This document shows, one piece after another, positions 9,074 through 17,563 of a DNA stretch of 64,000 nucleotides. Within the stretch, counting starts at the first letter, position 1. Each line of letters starts with the position of its first letter. The notes beneath the pieces are model-generated. The model was not told the origin of the DNA, ran no database searches, and saw only the letters and a list, made by a program, of their open reading frames with translations. The position numbers and the translations under genes were made by a program. The DNA lies in the NCBI RefSeq assembly GCF_003026365.1, contig NZ_PYOM01000007.1, positions 170,187 through 234,186 on the forward strand, in the 5' to 3' direction. The stretch comes from Photobacterium angustum (GTDB lineage: Bacteria; Pseudomonadota; Gammaproteobacteria; Enterobacterales; Vibrionaceae).

Positions 9074-9106
9074 TTCGAAGCATGTAGTAATATGTGACAA
9101 TAAAAG

Positions 9107-9135
9107 AAAAGCCAGCAGTTAATGTTGGCTTTTTA
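9107..9135 (+). terminator. Terminator after the PD-(D/E)XK-like gene
   Basis: AAGCCAGCA and TGTTGGCTT form a 9-bp stem (one G-T) with a 5-base loop, followed by TTTATTTTT. Confidence 0.8.
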
Positions 9136-9264
9136 TTTTTATGAAACTGTTGCTCTTTTCTCTATTGTTTCACGGTTGGCTTCGAAGTTTATTTGTTACT
9201 CACTTCAGTATTAATAACATATTTATTAGTATCTGCTATGGGGTAATTATATAAAGGAGCATTT

Positions 9265-9825
9265 ATGAAGGTTATTATTGTTACCTATATTTTTGGTTTA
9301 TGTGAAACCACAGATAAGATGGCCTCATTTATTGCTCAGCATACTGACAGTGTAAAAATCGTTGACCCTTACCAAGGCGTTCGCTGTGAGTTTTCTAGTG
9401 AAACAGCTGCGTACGAGCAATTTATTAAAGATTGTGGGCATGATGATTACTTATTTTTAGTTCGTGAGTCAGTATTAAAAGATAAGCATGATGTACTAAT
9501 AGGTTTTAGCGCAGGCGCAAATGCTGCTTGGCGAATATCAGAATTAGTCGAATCTGATTGTAAAAGCATTCTTTGTTTTTATCCTTCAGAAATACGTAAT
9601 CACGCGGATATTGAGCCGAAAGTACCAACAGCGGTTATTTTTCCGAAAAAAGAAGCCTCTTTTGACGTTTTAACCATGAATACAGCACTTCTTAATCGAA
9701 TAAATGTAACGACTCAAATTATGCCTTATAAACACGGCTTTATGAATTGTTTATCTGATGCTTATGATAAACAAGGTGAGACGATGGGATTTGAATACAT
9801 TCTGAATAGAATAAGAAAAATATAA
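9265..9825 (+). CDS. Small alpha/beta hydrolase (dienelactone-hydrolase-like)
   Basis: The 186-residue protein has a good AAAGGAG ribosome-binding site. It shows an N-terminal beta strand (KVIIVTYIFG), the nucleophile elbow GFSAGANAAW (Ser in G-x-S-x-G) and a C-terminal His in YKHGFMN, in the order of an alpha/beta hydrolase. The predicted acid residue is not obvious. The size fits the small dienelactone-hydrolase-like esterases. The substrate is unknown. The acetyltransferase gene follows after 34 bases, so the two may be cotranscribed. Confidence 0.7.
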   Translation: MKVIIVTYIFGLCETTDKMASFIAQHTDSVKIVDPYQGVRCEFSSETAAYEQFIKDCGHDDYLFLVRESVLKDKHDVLIGFSAGANAAWRISELVESDCKSILCFYPSEIRNHADIEPKVPTAVIFPKKEASFDVLTMNTALLNRINVTTQIMPYKHGFMNCLSDAYDKQGETMGFEYILNRIRKI

Positions 9826-9859
9826 TTTATATTAATCATTTAATTATAAGGTTTATGTG

Positions 9860-10336
9860 ATGTTGTTGAATCAAAATAAAATAGAAATATCACAACTTAT
9901 TGAAAGTGATAGATGTGCTGTTTTCGATTTACTTCAAGATAAAGAAACGATGCGATTTCTAGGTCCAAGACGTCCATTAATTGATCAAGAGTCAGAAGCA
10001 TGGTTTATTAATGAGCAAAAAGCAGAGTATAGGTTTGCCTTTCGGTCTATCGAAACGAATGAGTTTATCGGTTTTTGTGGAATATCGTTAATTGATGGTG
10101 AATTGGATTTTGGTTATTTCCTGCGTAGGAAATTTTGGGGGCAAGGGTTAGCCATTATTATGTGTGAATCAGCAATCGCTAAACTGTCTTATTCTATCGA
10201 TTTTACCCAAGTTAATGTATTGATTGCCTCTGATAATATAGCAAACCAAAAGGTTGCTAAGAAATTAGGCTGGAAAATAAAGTGTGCTGCTAATAATGAA
10301 TTTGAAACAGGGAATTTGTATCTAATTCAGAATTAA
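9860..10336 (+). CDS. GNAT-family N-acetyltransferase (RimJ/RimL-like)
   Basis: The product is 158 residues from the ATG at 9860, with AAGG 8 bases upstream; a GTG sits one codon earlier. The acetyl-CoA binding segment is RRKFWGQGLA, preceded by DFGYFL, and the closing segment reads ASDNIANQKVAKKLGW, a layout typical of the RimJ/RimL branch (Acetyltransf_3). The substrate is unknown. It probably shares a transcript with the small hydrolase gene just upstream. Confidence 0.83.
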   Translation: MLLNQNKIEISQLIESDRCAVFDLLQDKETMRFLGPRRPLIDQESEAWFINEQKAEYRFAFRSIETNEFIGFCGISLIDGELDFGYFLRRKFWGQGLAIIMCESAIAKLSYSIDFTQVNVLIASDNIANQKVAKKLGWKIKCAANNEFETGNLYLIQN

Positions 10337-10477
10337 GGCTTATCACTTTTCTTTACTGTCATCTTGGGTTAGGTAATGAAAATTAGGTGATCTCATAGAC
10401 AAATAATAGGATGTATTTTGTATCTCAACGTACAGCCAACTAGTTTGTCTTAAATCTGGCGCTATCCCTTGTATTGA

Positions 10478-11065
10478 ATGCTTAATATGGAGATGACTAT
10501 TTTGGGTAAACAATTTTCTGAATTATCAGATAAACATATAGAGTTTATCGAAAACCAAAAAATCTACTTTGTTGGTACTGCCGCTGAGAGCGGTAATGTG
10601 AATTTGTCACCTAAAGGTGGTGATTCCTTGAGAGTGATCAATTCAAATCAAATAGCGTGGTTAAATTTAACAGGTAGCGGTAATGAGTCTGCATCACATG
10701 TTATTAGAAATTCACGAATGACACTCATGTTCTGTGCATTTGAAGGAGCTCCGCTCATTTTTAGAGTATATGGGAAGGCAAAGGTCTTACATGCTAAAGA
10801 TGAGGAATGGAGTCAGTATGTACAACTATTTCCAGAAAGTGTTGCTTCTAGACAAATATTTATCTTAGATATTGATTTTGTTCAGTCATCTTGTGGCAAG
10901 TCGGTTCCGTATTTTAGCTATGAGGGGGATCGTGATGATTTGGCGAATTGGTCCAAAAAGCAAGGTGTCGAAGGAATAGAGCAATACTGGCTTAAAAAGA
11001 ATCAAAAAAGTATCGATGGCTTTGAAACTGAAATAGCGAAAAGATCAGGCTTGGACGTAGAGTAA
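10478..11065 (+). CDS. Pyridoxamine 5'-phosphate oxidase-like (split-barrel flavin) protein
   Basis: The 195-residue protein has the PNPOx-like beginning FSELSDKHIEFIENQKIYFVGTAA split by normal spacing, then VNLSPKGGDSLRV and NLTGSGNESASH, which form the flavin-contacting barrel strands in this group. The start is uncertain: ATG codons at 10478, 10487 and 10493 are all in frame and none has a clear ribosome-binding site. Members bind FMN or F420 and act as oxidoreductases, or have no known activity. It is not part of vitamin B6 synthesis by context. Confidence 0.75.
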   Translation: MLNMEMTILGKQFSELSDKHIEFIENQKIYFVGTAAESGNVNLSPKGGDSLRVINSNQIAWLNLTGSGNESASHVIRNSRMTLMFCAFEGAPLIFRVYGKAKVLHAKDEEWSQYVQLFPESVASRQIFILDIDFVQSSCGKSVPYFSYEGDRDDLANWSKKQGVEGIEQYWLKKNQKSIDGFETEIAKRSGLDVE

Positions 11066-11205
11066 CGAATTAAGCGATTATATCGTGAGTGCTTAATACT
11101 TCATCAAACCACTTACGATATAACGTATTCACTGCCTGTTACGCTAGTATTTTGCTAGAAAACGCTCATAATCTTGCAAAACAACATTTAAAGAAGAAAC
11201 TATCT

Positions 11206-11583
11206 ATGACTGACTTTCAATATTACTTTCAGAAACTGCCATGTTTTAACTGTAAAAAAAACACAGTAAGCATTGATCTTGGTTGGTTAACCGCAGCGAT
11301 GAAAGAAGATGTTATTGCACAAGCGTCTACGATTATTGCGCAAGATAACGTTGAGCCAGAAGTGTCGGTGAATGTAACTTGTACAAAAGATGAAGCTCGT
11401 GATTATCTACTACTTAATTTCTACGGTTATTCTGAAGAAGAATTAGCGAACCAAGTTAAAGCTGAAGATGAACAAGAAGTAGCAGAAGAAGTTGCTGAAC
11501 TTTTTGCTGATGGTAGTGATGTAGGTGTATTTGAACACGAAATCGTACTGCTAAGTTGCACTGATTGCGGTATTGACGACTAG
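11206..11583 (+). CDS. Small acidic protein with two CxxC pairs, function unknown
   Basis: The product is 125 residues from the ATG at 11206 (MTDFQYYFQKLPCFNCKK). A GTG 39 codons upstream is in frame, but that extension looks like intergenic translation. One Cys pair (CFNC) lies near the N terminus and another (CTDC) at the extreme C terminus, so a metal site could join the two ends. The middle is an acidic, Glu-rich helix-forming stretch (EDEQEVAEEVAEL). I recognise no named family. It is followed by an unusually long terminator hairpin. Confidence 0.6.
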   Translation: MTDFQYYFQKLPCFNCKKNTVSIDLGWLTAAMKEDVIAQASTIIAQDNVEPEVSVNVTCTKDEARDYLLLNFYGYSEEELANQVKAEDEQEVAEEVAELFADGSDVGVFEHEIVLLSCTDCGIDD

Positions 11584-11635
11584 TTTAATTTAGCGTTGCA
11601 ATTATAAGGCAATGCTTTTGATAGCCTAATACCAA

Positions 11636-11696
11636 TGAAAAATCCGCAATTAATTTGTTACTAGTGCCTAGTAACAAAAGGTTGCGGACTTTTTTA
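11636..11696. terminator. Long two-part bidirectional terminator
   Basis: An outer 7-bp stem TCCGCAA/TTGCGGA (11643-11649, 11682-11688) encloses an inner perfect 11-bp stem TTTGTTACTAG/CTAGTAACAAA (11654-11664, 11668-11678). T-runs follow on both strands. It separates the convergent genes ending at 11583 and 11712. Confidence 0.85.
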
Positions 11697-11711
11697 TGTT
11701 TTATAAGGTTT

Positions 11712-13055
11712 TTATTTGTCGACGTTTAACGCAATTGAATCTTCAGTTGCAAAAGCGGTTGCCACGTTACCTCCCGCAAGAGCTACATTAGCCGCTGTTA
11801 GCAATACATTGGTTGTACCTGCTTCAGCAACAGCGAAGTCGTAGTTACCTTCACCCACGTTAAGTACAGCAGAGTCTTTGAAATTCACATTCTTTAATAC
11901 CACAGTATCGGCTGAGAATCCTGTACCTGTAGGGGTTGCGTGAATATCCACTGTGCCTGCTACTGGGTTAGCATGAACGACTCTTAGTTTTGCATATGTC
12001 GCAACACTTCTTAAATCATCTTCAATAACAACAGGCTCTATAGATTGAGCGGCAAATTGTCCGACAGCAAAAATGGTTGTTTCAGATCCTGCTGCAAAAG
12101 TGGTGCCTGGAGCTTTAATAGCTTCAGGTGTTGTTGCTCCAGAAGGAGTGACAGTTAAATCATAACTGTCCGGTGTTAAATCAAGGCTTTTAATTGTTTC
12201 ATAGCTGATCGAATCAAGTCCAGATACAACATTGCCACTGGCTCTTACATCGACATCACCTAAATCAGCGACGGCATGACCAACACGCACTGTTGATTTT
12301 TCGCCAGTATTTCTAAGCACATTAACGCTTGTTCCGTCTGCAACAAGAAGATTGACAGGGGAGACTGCACCACCGCTTATATTAGGAACTGCTGTTACCA
12401 TTAAATCGCTACCGCCATCTAATGCGATGTTACCACTGTCATATACCACATCGGCATCAGTACTCTTACCTGCTAGCGTGATCCTTATTCGGTAATCACC
12501 AGCTGGAAGTGTAACAGGTAGATTCGCATCATCTTCTTTAAAGGTAAGATCAGAAATTGTAATTGTATCTTCACTGATACTTGGACCGGTTGTTACGTGG
12601 ATATCAACACCACCAACGTTTGGGTGTCCATGTAACACATCGACGCGAATAGATTGGTCGTCAGGGGATTCATTAGAACGAGAGAGAATCACTGGCTCTA
12701 TAGCACTCACATTGTTTACAGCAAAGACGTCATACTGCATATCTGGTGCAAGGTTGACTGCATTTGCTGTGATGACATCAGCGGTAGCATCGTTTGCAAG
12801 AAGTCCACGCACAATCAGATCATGGCTACCTGAATCAACAGTGAGTAATGGACTACCTTGTTGATAATCAACATTAGATAAGCTACTGACTACATCACCA
12901 TCCATTAAAATAGAAACAAGCGGAGCATCCGCACTTGCATGCGTTACCCTTAGCTGTGAAGTAGGCATTTCAGCGTTATCATCATGAGAATCGCTGTTAC
13001 AACCGTTTAAGATTAATGCCGCAGTTGTAAGTAATGTAAGTGTTGTTTTTTTCAT
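11712..13055 (-). CDS. DUF4397-domain lipoprotein
   Basis: The product is 447 residues from the ATG at 13055, with a GGAAGAGG ribosome-binding region. The frame extends upstream to 13169, but those residues do not make a signal peptide. A lipobox (LILNGC) is followed by at least four related beta-rich units, each opening with a strand such as LRVTHASADAPLVSI, IRVDVLHGHPNVGGVDIHV, VRVGHAVADLGDVDVRA or LRVVHANPVAGTVDIHA. This is the DUF4397 repeat, found in extracytoplasmic proteins of unknown function. It should be an outer-membrane-anchored surface or periplasmic protein. Confidence 0.85.
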   Translation of the reverse strand: MKKTTLTLLTTAALILNGCNSDSHDDNAEMPTSQLRVTHASADAPLVSILMDGDVVSSLSNVDYQQGSPLLTVDSGSHDLIVRGLLANDATADVITANAVNLAPDMQYDVFAVNNVSAIEPVILSRSNESPDDQSIRVDVLHGHPNVGGVDIHVTTGPSISEDTITISDLTFKEDDANLPVTLPAGDYRIRITLAGKSTDADVVYDSGNIALDGGSDLMVTAVPNISGGAVSPVNLLVADGTSVNVLRNTGEKSTVRVGHAVADLGDVDVRASGNVVSGLDSISYETIKSLDLTPDSYDLTVTPSGATTPEAIKAPGTTFAAGSETTIFAVGQFAAQSIEPVVIEDDLRSVATYAKLRVVHANPVAGTVDIHATPTGTGFSADTVVLKNVNFKDSAVLNVGEGNYDFAVAEAGTTNVLLTAANVALAGGNVATAFATEDSIALNVDK

Positions 13056-13469
13056 ATGAAGCCTCTTCCTTGTTTGATTATGGAAAATTGCTACGGGTAT
13101 ATGAATACATCGGTTCACTAGTAAAAAACTGTCACCATTCGTCGGCTGTTTTCTTGGGAGAAATATCACTTAATACGATGTGATGTTGCTTATGTTTCAT
13201 GTTGATTACAGGTTTGGATTATTCGTGTAAATAAAGGAAATTCATTTTTTGATGTTCACATTATCTGAGCATGACCGATAAATTTTTATATCATTGGAGG
13301 CTTAAAATGAAGGTGTAGCTTTGCTTTGAAGGAAAAAGTGGGGTTAAACGTTGATATAAAAATATTTCTATAGGAGGGATATGACACAGTAAATGGTAGT
13401 TATCTTATAGAGCCAGCAAATAGATGCTGGCTTTATTTAATCTATGATATAGATAAATAATGGTTCTAT
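13056..13469. other. Intergenic stretch upstream of the DUF4397 gene
   Basis: It holds the promoter region of the minus-strand DUF4397 gene and, at 13411-13432, an 8-bp perfect hairpin AGCCAGCA/TGCTGGCT downstream of the chitobiase gene. The T-rich side of that hairpin faces the plus strand, so it is a poor terminator for chitobiase itself. No ORF is convincing. Confidence 0.4.
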
Positions 13470-16067
13470 TTAATGGATATTTATCGTTGAAATATGTCCA
13501 TAACGATCTTGGTGTGAAGCGGTACGCAGTTGAACACTTTTTTGGGTAGTGATCATTACTGGAGTAGAATAAGTCAGCCAGTTTCGACCATTATCTGTTG
13601 AATATTGAATACCTACACCAGGGTATTCCGTATTTGCTACTAACTTATTATTAAGTATTTTTGCACCAACCATGGGTAAGCGATACTGAATGCTTTCACC
13701 GTGGATATGATAGTTATCCATCTGTTTTAATTCTTTTTGTCCTAGTCGATTCGCAAATTCTTCCCATGCTAAATGTTTTGCTTTGTTGCGTTTTGCTGAG
13801 TTATCGATATTTTCCCAACTAGCTTTATGCCATGCCCGTTCTGCTACAGCTATTAGGCGAGGGTAAATCATATATTCTAATTGGTCATCCGTTCGAATTG
13901 TCTCACCAAAAACAGCGGCTTCTATACCTAAAATATGTTTTTCTGCTGACGGTTTTAAGGCCGGTAAACTACCTAGAACTCCATTTGAAATATCATAATC
14001 GGTAATTTTTTTTCCACTTTGAAACATATCTATATTTTTATAGATATCTGCAGGTGTAAAACTAAATACTTTTTCTGTATTAATAAAGCGAGTGGCCCAA
14101 GGGTTACCCCTTTCTTGCGGTGAAGCTTCTTGTGGTTGGTCTAAGTATAAATAAGGCGCATTACTTAAGATGACATCATATCCAGCATTAACAAGTCGAT
14201 TAGCTCTTCCTCCAGATTGCCACTCCCATATACTATTCCATACTTGTGCAACAAGATTACCTTTGATACGTATTGTATGGTTTTTATGGTCAAAGGCATC
14301 ACCATAAGCGTGTAATTCAAGTTTGTGCTGGCTTGATATTTTATTAACTTTATTAAAAAAATACTCCCCAAGTTGTTCTGTTGAATTAATGTTTTTATTA
14401 CTTGCTATAAGCTTTTTACAGGCTGGTGAATTAATCCATGCTCCGGCTATTTCATCTCCGCCTAAATGAATAACTTTAAGCGGCTGAATGGTTGAGTGAA
14501 TCTTTTGTATTTGCGTGATTAAATTATCAACAAAATCATAAGAGGAATCCATACAGACATTAATTGCGTTGTTTGAATAGAGTTGAACTGATTTATATTG
14601 AGTTGTATCTAATTGATCAAATAAACGAAATTGTTCTGCTTCTTTTATTTTTCCTTGGGATTTTAATTTCCTGTATCGGGACTCCATTGCAAGAATAGCT
14701 GCACGTGCATGACCCGGCATATCAAATTCAGGTATAACTGTAATGTTACGATCGTTAGCATATTTTAAAATGTTTTTATAATCCTCAACACTATAATATT
14801 GAGTTTTCTTGTTTGGGCCAGCACCTAAAACAGGCATCAAGCAAGCTGTTTCTGATTCATCATGGCATTGTGTAGCACCAAACTCTGTCAGCTCTGGAAT
14901 GCCTGGTATCTCAAGTCGCCAGCTTTCATCGTCAGAAAGGTGCAAATGAAGAGTATTCATTTTGTAGGCTGCCATTTGATCAAGAAGCCGTAAAATAGTT
15001 TCCTTTTTATAAAAATTACGGGCTACGTCTAAAAGAAATCCGCGATATGGCTTTCTTGGCTCATCATTAATTATAACGTTAGGTATATCACTCCCATGTT
15101 GTTGAATTAAACTAAGTAAACTTATTTGGGCATAAAACAAGCCAGCATCGTTACCTAATAAGTCTATGTGGTTTTTACTAATATTGAGTGTATAAGCTTC
15201 GTTGCCAATATCATGGTCAATCAAACGAATAATTTTCGTATCAGGTGCTGTGGATGCAGCTGTTAACTTTGGTGTGTTATTTTTTAGCTCATGAAGTAAG
15301 GCCTTATGTAATGCTAATGCTTTTGGCTTATTTTTCTCTGTATATACAATTGACCAGCTGTTATCTATTATTGCTTGCCCTTGTATAGGAGTGATTAACT
15401 TAGGTGTAGGTGTAATTGCAAAATTATTTAATTGTTGTTTCGTAGTTGCTTTATATTGTTCAAATCGGCTATACGGTGTGGCGATAGGAACAATATCTTG
15501 CGATGAGCGCTTTAATTGATTACTAGATTTAAAAGCTTTAACAAAAACCGGATCGTCAAACTTCGTACTATCGATAACAACGGGCTGAGTGTCTTTTGAG
15601 GTAACATACCAATTAGGTAAGACAGCAGAATCGGAAACTATAAAATAATTGACATTGAATGTGATAACACGTGATTCTCCTGGATGAATAGGAGAGCTAT
15701 TTGGTATTGGTGTTAGTGTTTTTATATCTCCTAATTGTTGCTCTATAGAAAAGCCATTAGTAATGTTATTTTTAATATCTCTTCTCAAACCAAAATAGAT
15801 TGACCAATCACTAATAGGTATTGTGGAGTCACCAATATTTTTTAATTTTATATCAACAACTTTTTCTTCCGTATTCGTTTTTATGTCAAAGTTTTTTCTT
15901 ACACTGAAGCTAATTGATAAATTATGCGCAATATAATTTATTATAGACTGAGAGCTTGCTGGAAGAGGAATATTAAAACTTTCACTAATAGGTTGCGTTG
16001 GATTAACAGCATAGGTGTTTATAGAAAATACACTGAGGATAGAAAATAATACAGGTTTTATTTTCAT
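13470..16067 (-). CDS. chb: Beta-N-acetylhexosaminidase (chitobiase), GH20
   Basis: The product is 865 residues from the ATG at 16067; a GTG four codons upstream is less likely. A signal peptide ends near NTYA. The layout is that of Vibrio chitobiase: N-terminal chitobiase carbohydrate-binding domain (to about residue 175), GH20b domain, GH20 TIM barrel and C-terminal immunoglobulin-like domain. The barrel holds HLSDDESWRLEIPGIPEL and the catalytic pair in HLGGDE (D538-E539). It should release N-acetylglucosamine from chitobiose in the periplasm or outer membrane. The gene stands alone, with a long AT-rich upstream region. Confidence 0.93.
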   Translation of the reverse strand: MKIKPVLFSILSVFSINTYAVNPTQPISESFNIPLPASSQSIINYIAHNLSISFSVRKNFDIKTNTEEKVVDIKLKNIGDSTIPISDWSIYFGLRRDIKNNITNGFSIEQQLGDIKTLTPIPNSSPIHPGESRVITFNVNYFIVSDSAVLPNWYVTSKDTQPVVIDSTKFDDPVFVKAFKSSNQLKRSSQDIVPIATPYSRFEQYKATTKQQLNNFAITPTPKLITPIQGQAIIDNSWSIVYTEKNKPKALALHKALLHELKNNTPKLTAASTAPDTKIIRLIDHDIGNEAYTLNISKNHIDLLGNDAGLFYAQISLLSLIQQHGSDIPNVIINDEPRKPYRGFLLDVARNFYKKETILRLLDQMAAYKMNTLHLHLSDDESWRLEIPGIPELTEFGATQCHDESETACLMPVLGAGPNKKTQYYSVEDYKNILKYANDRNITVIPEFDMPGHARAAILAMESRYRKLKSQGKIKEAEQFRLFDQLDTTQYKSVQLYSNNAINVCMDSSYDFVDNLITQIQKIHSTIQPLKVIHLGGDEIAGAWINSPACKKLIASNKNINSTEQLGEYFFNKVNKISSQHKLELHAYGDAFDHKNHTIRIKGNLVAQVWNSIWEWQSGGRANRLVNAGYDVILSNAPYLYLDQPQEASPQERGNPWATRFINTEKVFSFTPADIYKNIDMFQSGKKITDYDISNGVLGSLPALKPSAEKHILGIEAAVFGETIRTDDQLEYMIYPRLIAVAERAWHKASWENIDNSAKRNKAKHLAWEEFANRLGQKELKQMDNYHIHGESIQYRLPMVGAKILNNKLVANTEYPGVGIQYSTDNGRNWLTYSTPVMITTQKSVQLRTASHQDRYGHISTINIH

Positions 16068-16654
16068 TAAATATCTCACTTTTTATTTAAGTTTTAATGG
16101 TAAATGTGAATTAACACAAACTGAGAAAATGATGGATTATATGGATCAAAGTCATTAATCCGATTAGCTATAATTTCATAATTTAAATAAATTAATTAAT
16201 TGATGTAATTATGATTTTAAATAAGATTTAGGAGGGCTTTCTAATTTAAAATGTGACACTTTCTATTTATTATTCATAATTTATTTTGTCCATCATTAAA
16301 TAGAATAACGCGATAATATTGTGTGATTATTTCATTGAAAATAAAATCGAAATGTTTTTTATTTAACGAGTTGTTTTTCAATATCATTTTTGTTGTATTT
16401 AATGTTATTCGTAAGGGGCGTAATTAACAAATGATTTTTAGTTATCTTATTATGAAAAAAAGTAATACTAAAAATTAATGTTCACCTATGTTTATTTTAT
16501 GTGTTAGAAATTATTAATGTTTAGATGTTATGTTTATTTTATGTATTGGAAATTATTAATATTAAGATGTTATGTTGATTTTTCTATTAAGAGTATTTGA
16601 ATGGTAAACAATTTTTTAGCCAGCAAATAAATGCTGGCCTGAATTTTCATTAAT
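16068..16654. other. AT-rich regulatory region upstream of chitobiase
   Basis: About 590 bases without a gene. It contains the chitobiase promoter side, a CRP-like half site (AAATGTGA at 16249-16256, second half not conserved), a 42-base tandem duplication (listed separately) and a GCCAGCA/TGCTGGC hairpin at 16619-16638 just after the DUF1826 gene. Confidence 0.4.
16487..16576. repeat. 42-bp direct tandem repeat
   Basis: 16487-16528 and 16529-16570 are adjacent copies of a 42-base unit beginning TATGTTTATTTTATGT, with four mismatches. A third copy starts (TATGTTGAT) and breaks off. It lies in the gap between the chitobiase and DUF1826 genes and has no known role. Confidence 0.8.
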
Positions 16655-17323
16655 TTAACAGAAATCTAGAGTCATCAGTAATCGTGTTTCGTTTGGTAAT
16701 GTAGCGGGGGAACGATGAACAATACCAAGATTTTCATTTCCAGCCCAAGCCTCACCTTTAAGCAGTGCCACATCACCCGTAGATAATTGCTCTATATCAG
16801 AATGTTGTTTATATAATCCCGATGTTTCATCTGGTAGTCCGTTATTGCCATGTCCTAGTTTTGTGCGATCCACTTTATCGTTAGGCAACCATTGAGATGC
16901 ATTACCATGAAAAGTCGATACCAATCGGCAAGGGATATGATCGACATGGAAACGTGGACACATAGCATTATTTAATGCTGTTAATCTCAAACCGACTTCT
17001 TTTAGATCAAATAAACAGCAGAACATATCAACCAGTTGTGCAATGTTTTCAACTAGTGCTTTAGGCAGTTTTCGTTGTGTGGCTAGATCAAGTTCTTCCC
17101 GTACCGTTTCAGGTGAAAGGGATATCGACTTTCTAAATGTTGGGTTATCACTAAGAAATGTTTCAATTTCATGTGTGAGTTCAGAGCTGAGATTGCGCTG
17201 CCATACCGCAATATTAATGTTGTTTCGATAGATATTGGTGAATACGGTAGGTTGTGGGGCGATACTTACATTGGTTGTATTCTCAACACTATTTAATTGG
17301 CGCTCGATGGTGGCTACATTCAT
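16655..17323 (-). CDS. DUF1826 domain protein, probably zinc-responsive
   Basis: The 222-residue protein carries the DUF1826 hallmarks: a central CPRFHVDHIPCRLVSTFHG segment with His and Cys residues, W in QWLPNDKVDR, then GDVALLKGEAW and GIVHRSP. The pattern of His/Asp residues on a beta-rich core suggests a metal-dependent cupin-like or oxygenase-like fold, but no activity is established to my knowledge. DUF1826 genes often occur near zinc-homeostasis genes. Here the nearest support is a 20-base perfect palindrome of Zur type about 95 bases upstream. Confidence 0.8.
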   Translation of the reverse strand: MNVATIERQLNSVENTTNVSIAPQPTVFTNIYRNNINIAVWQRNLSSELTHEIETFLSDNPTFRKSISLSPETVREELDLATQRKLPKALVENIAQLVDMFCCLFDLKEVGLRLTALNNAMCPRFHVDHIPCRLVSTFHGNASQWLPNDKVDRTKLGHGNNGLPDETSGLYKQHSDIEQLSTGDVALLKGEAWAGNENLGIVHRSPATLPNETRLLMTLDFC

Positions 17324-17416
17324 GGCTGACGATTCTCACATTGACAGGGTTAACCAGAGACGACTTTGATACGTTAAGGTTAACGGTTAGTTTTAAGCTA
17401 TACATTATAGCCTTTA

Positions 17417-17436
17417 TGTTATGTTATAACATAACA
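17417..17436. promoter_or_regulatory. Zur-like palindromic operator
   Basis: TGTTATGTTATAACATAACA is a perfect 20-base palindrome 94-113 bases upstream of the DUF1826 start. The core ATGTTATAACAT resembles Zur boxes (half sites TGTTATA/TATAACA), although the half sites overlap here, unlike the classic gamma-proteobacterial box, which has one base between them. Confidence 0.55.
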
Positions 17437-17512
17437 AATTGGGTGTGGGTTTAACAATAGCAGTTTGGATATGATCTGTCATATTAAGATTAGTGATAGA
17501 AAGAGATAGAAG

Positions 17513-17539
17513 AAAGCCAGCAACGATTGTGCTGGCTTT
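17513..17539 (-). terminator. Hairpin after the TIM-barrel gene
   Basis: A perfect 10-bp stem AAAGCCAGCA/TGCTGGCTTT with a 7-base loop lies 25 bases past the stop of the minus-strand gene. Confidence 0.7.
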
Positions 17540-17563
17540 GCTGTTAACCTTATGTGGGTTAAA

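Noticed and set aside
16249..16270. CRP site upstream of chitobiase
   Set aside because: Only the first half (AAATGTGA) is good; the second half site is absent at the right distance.
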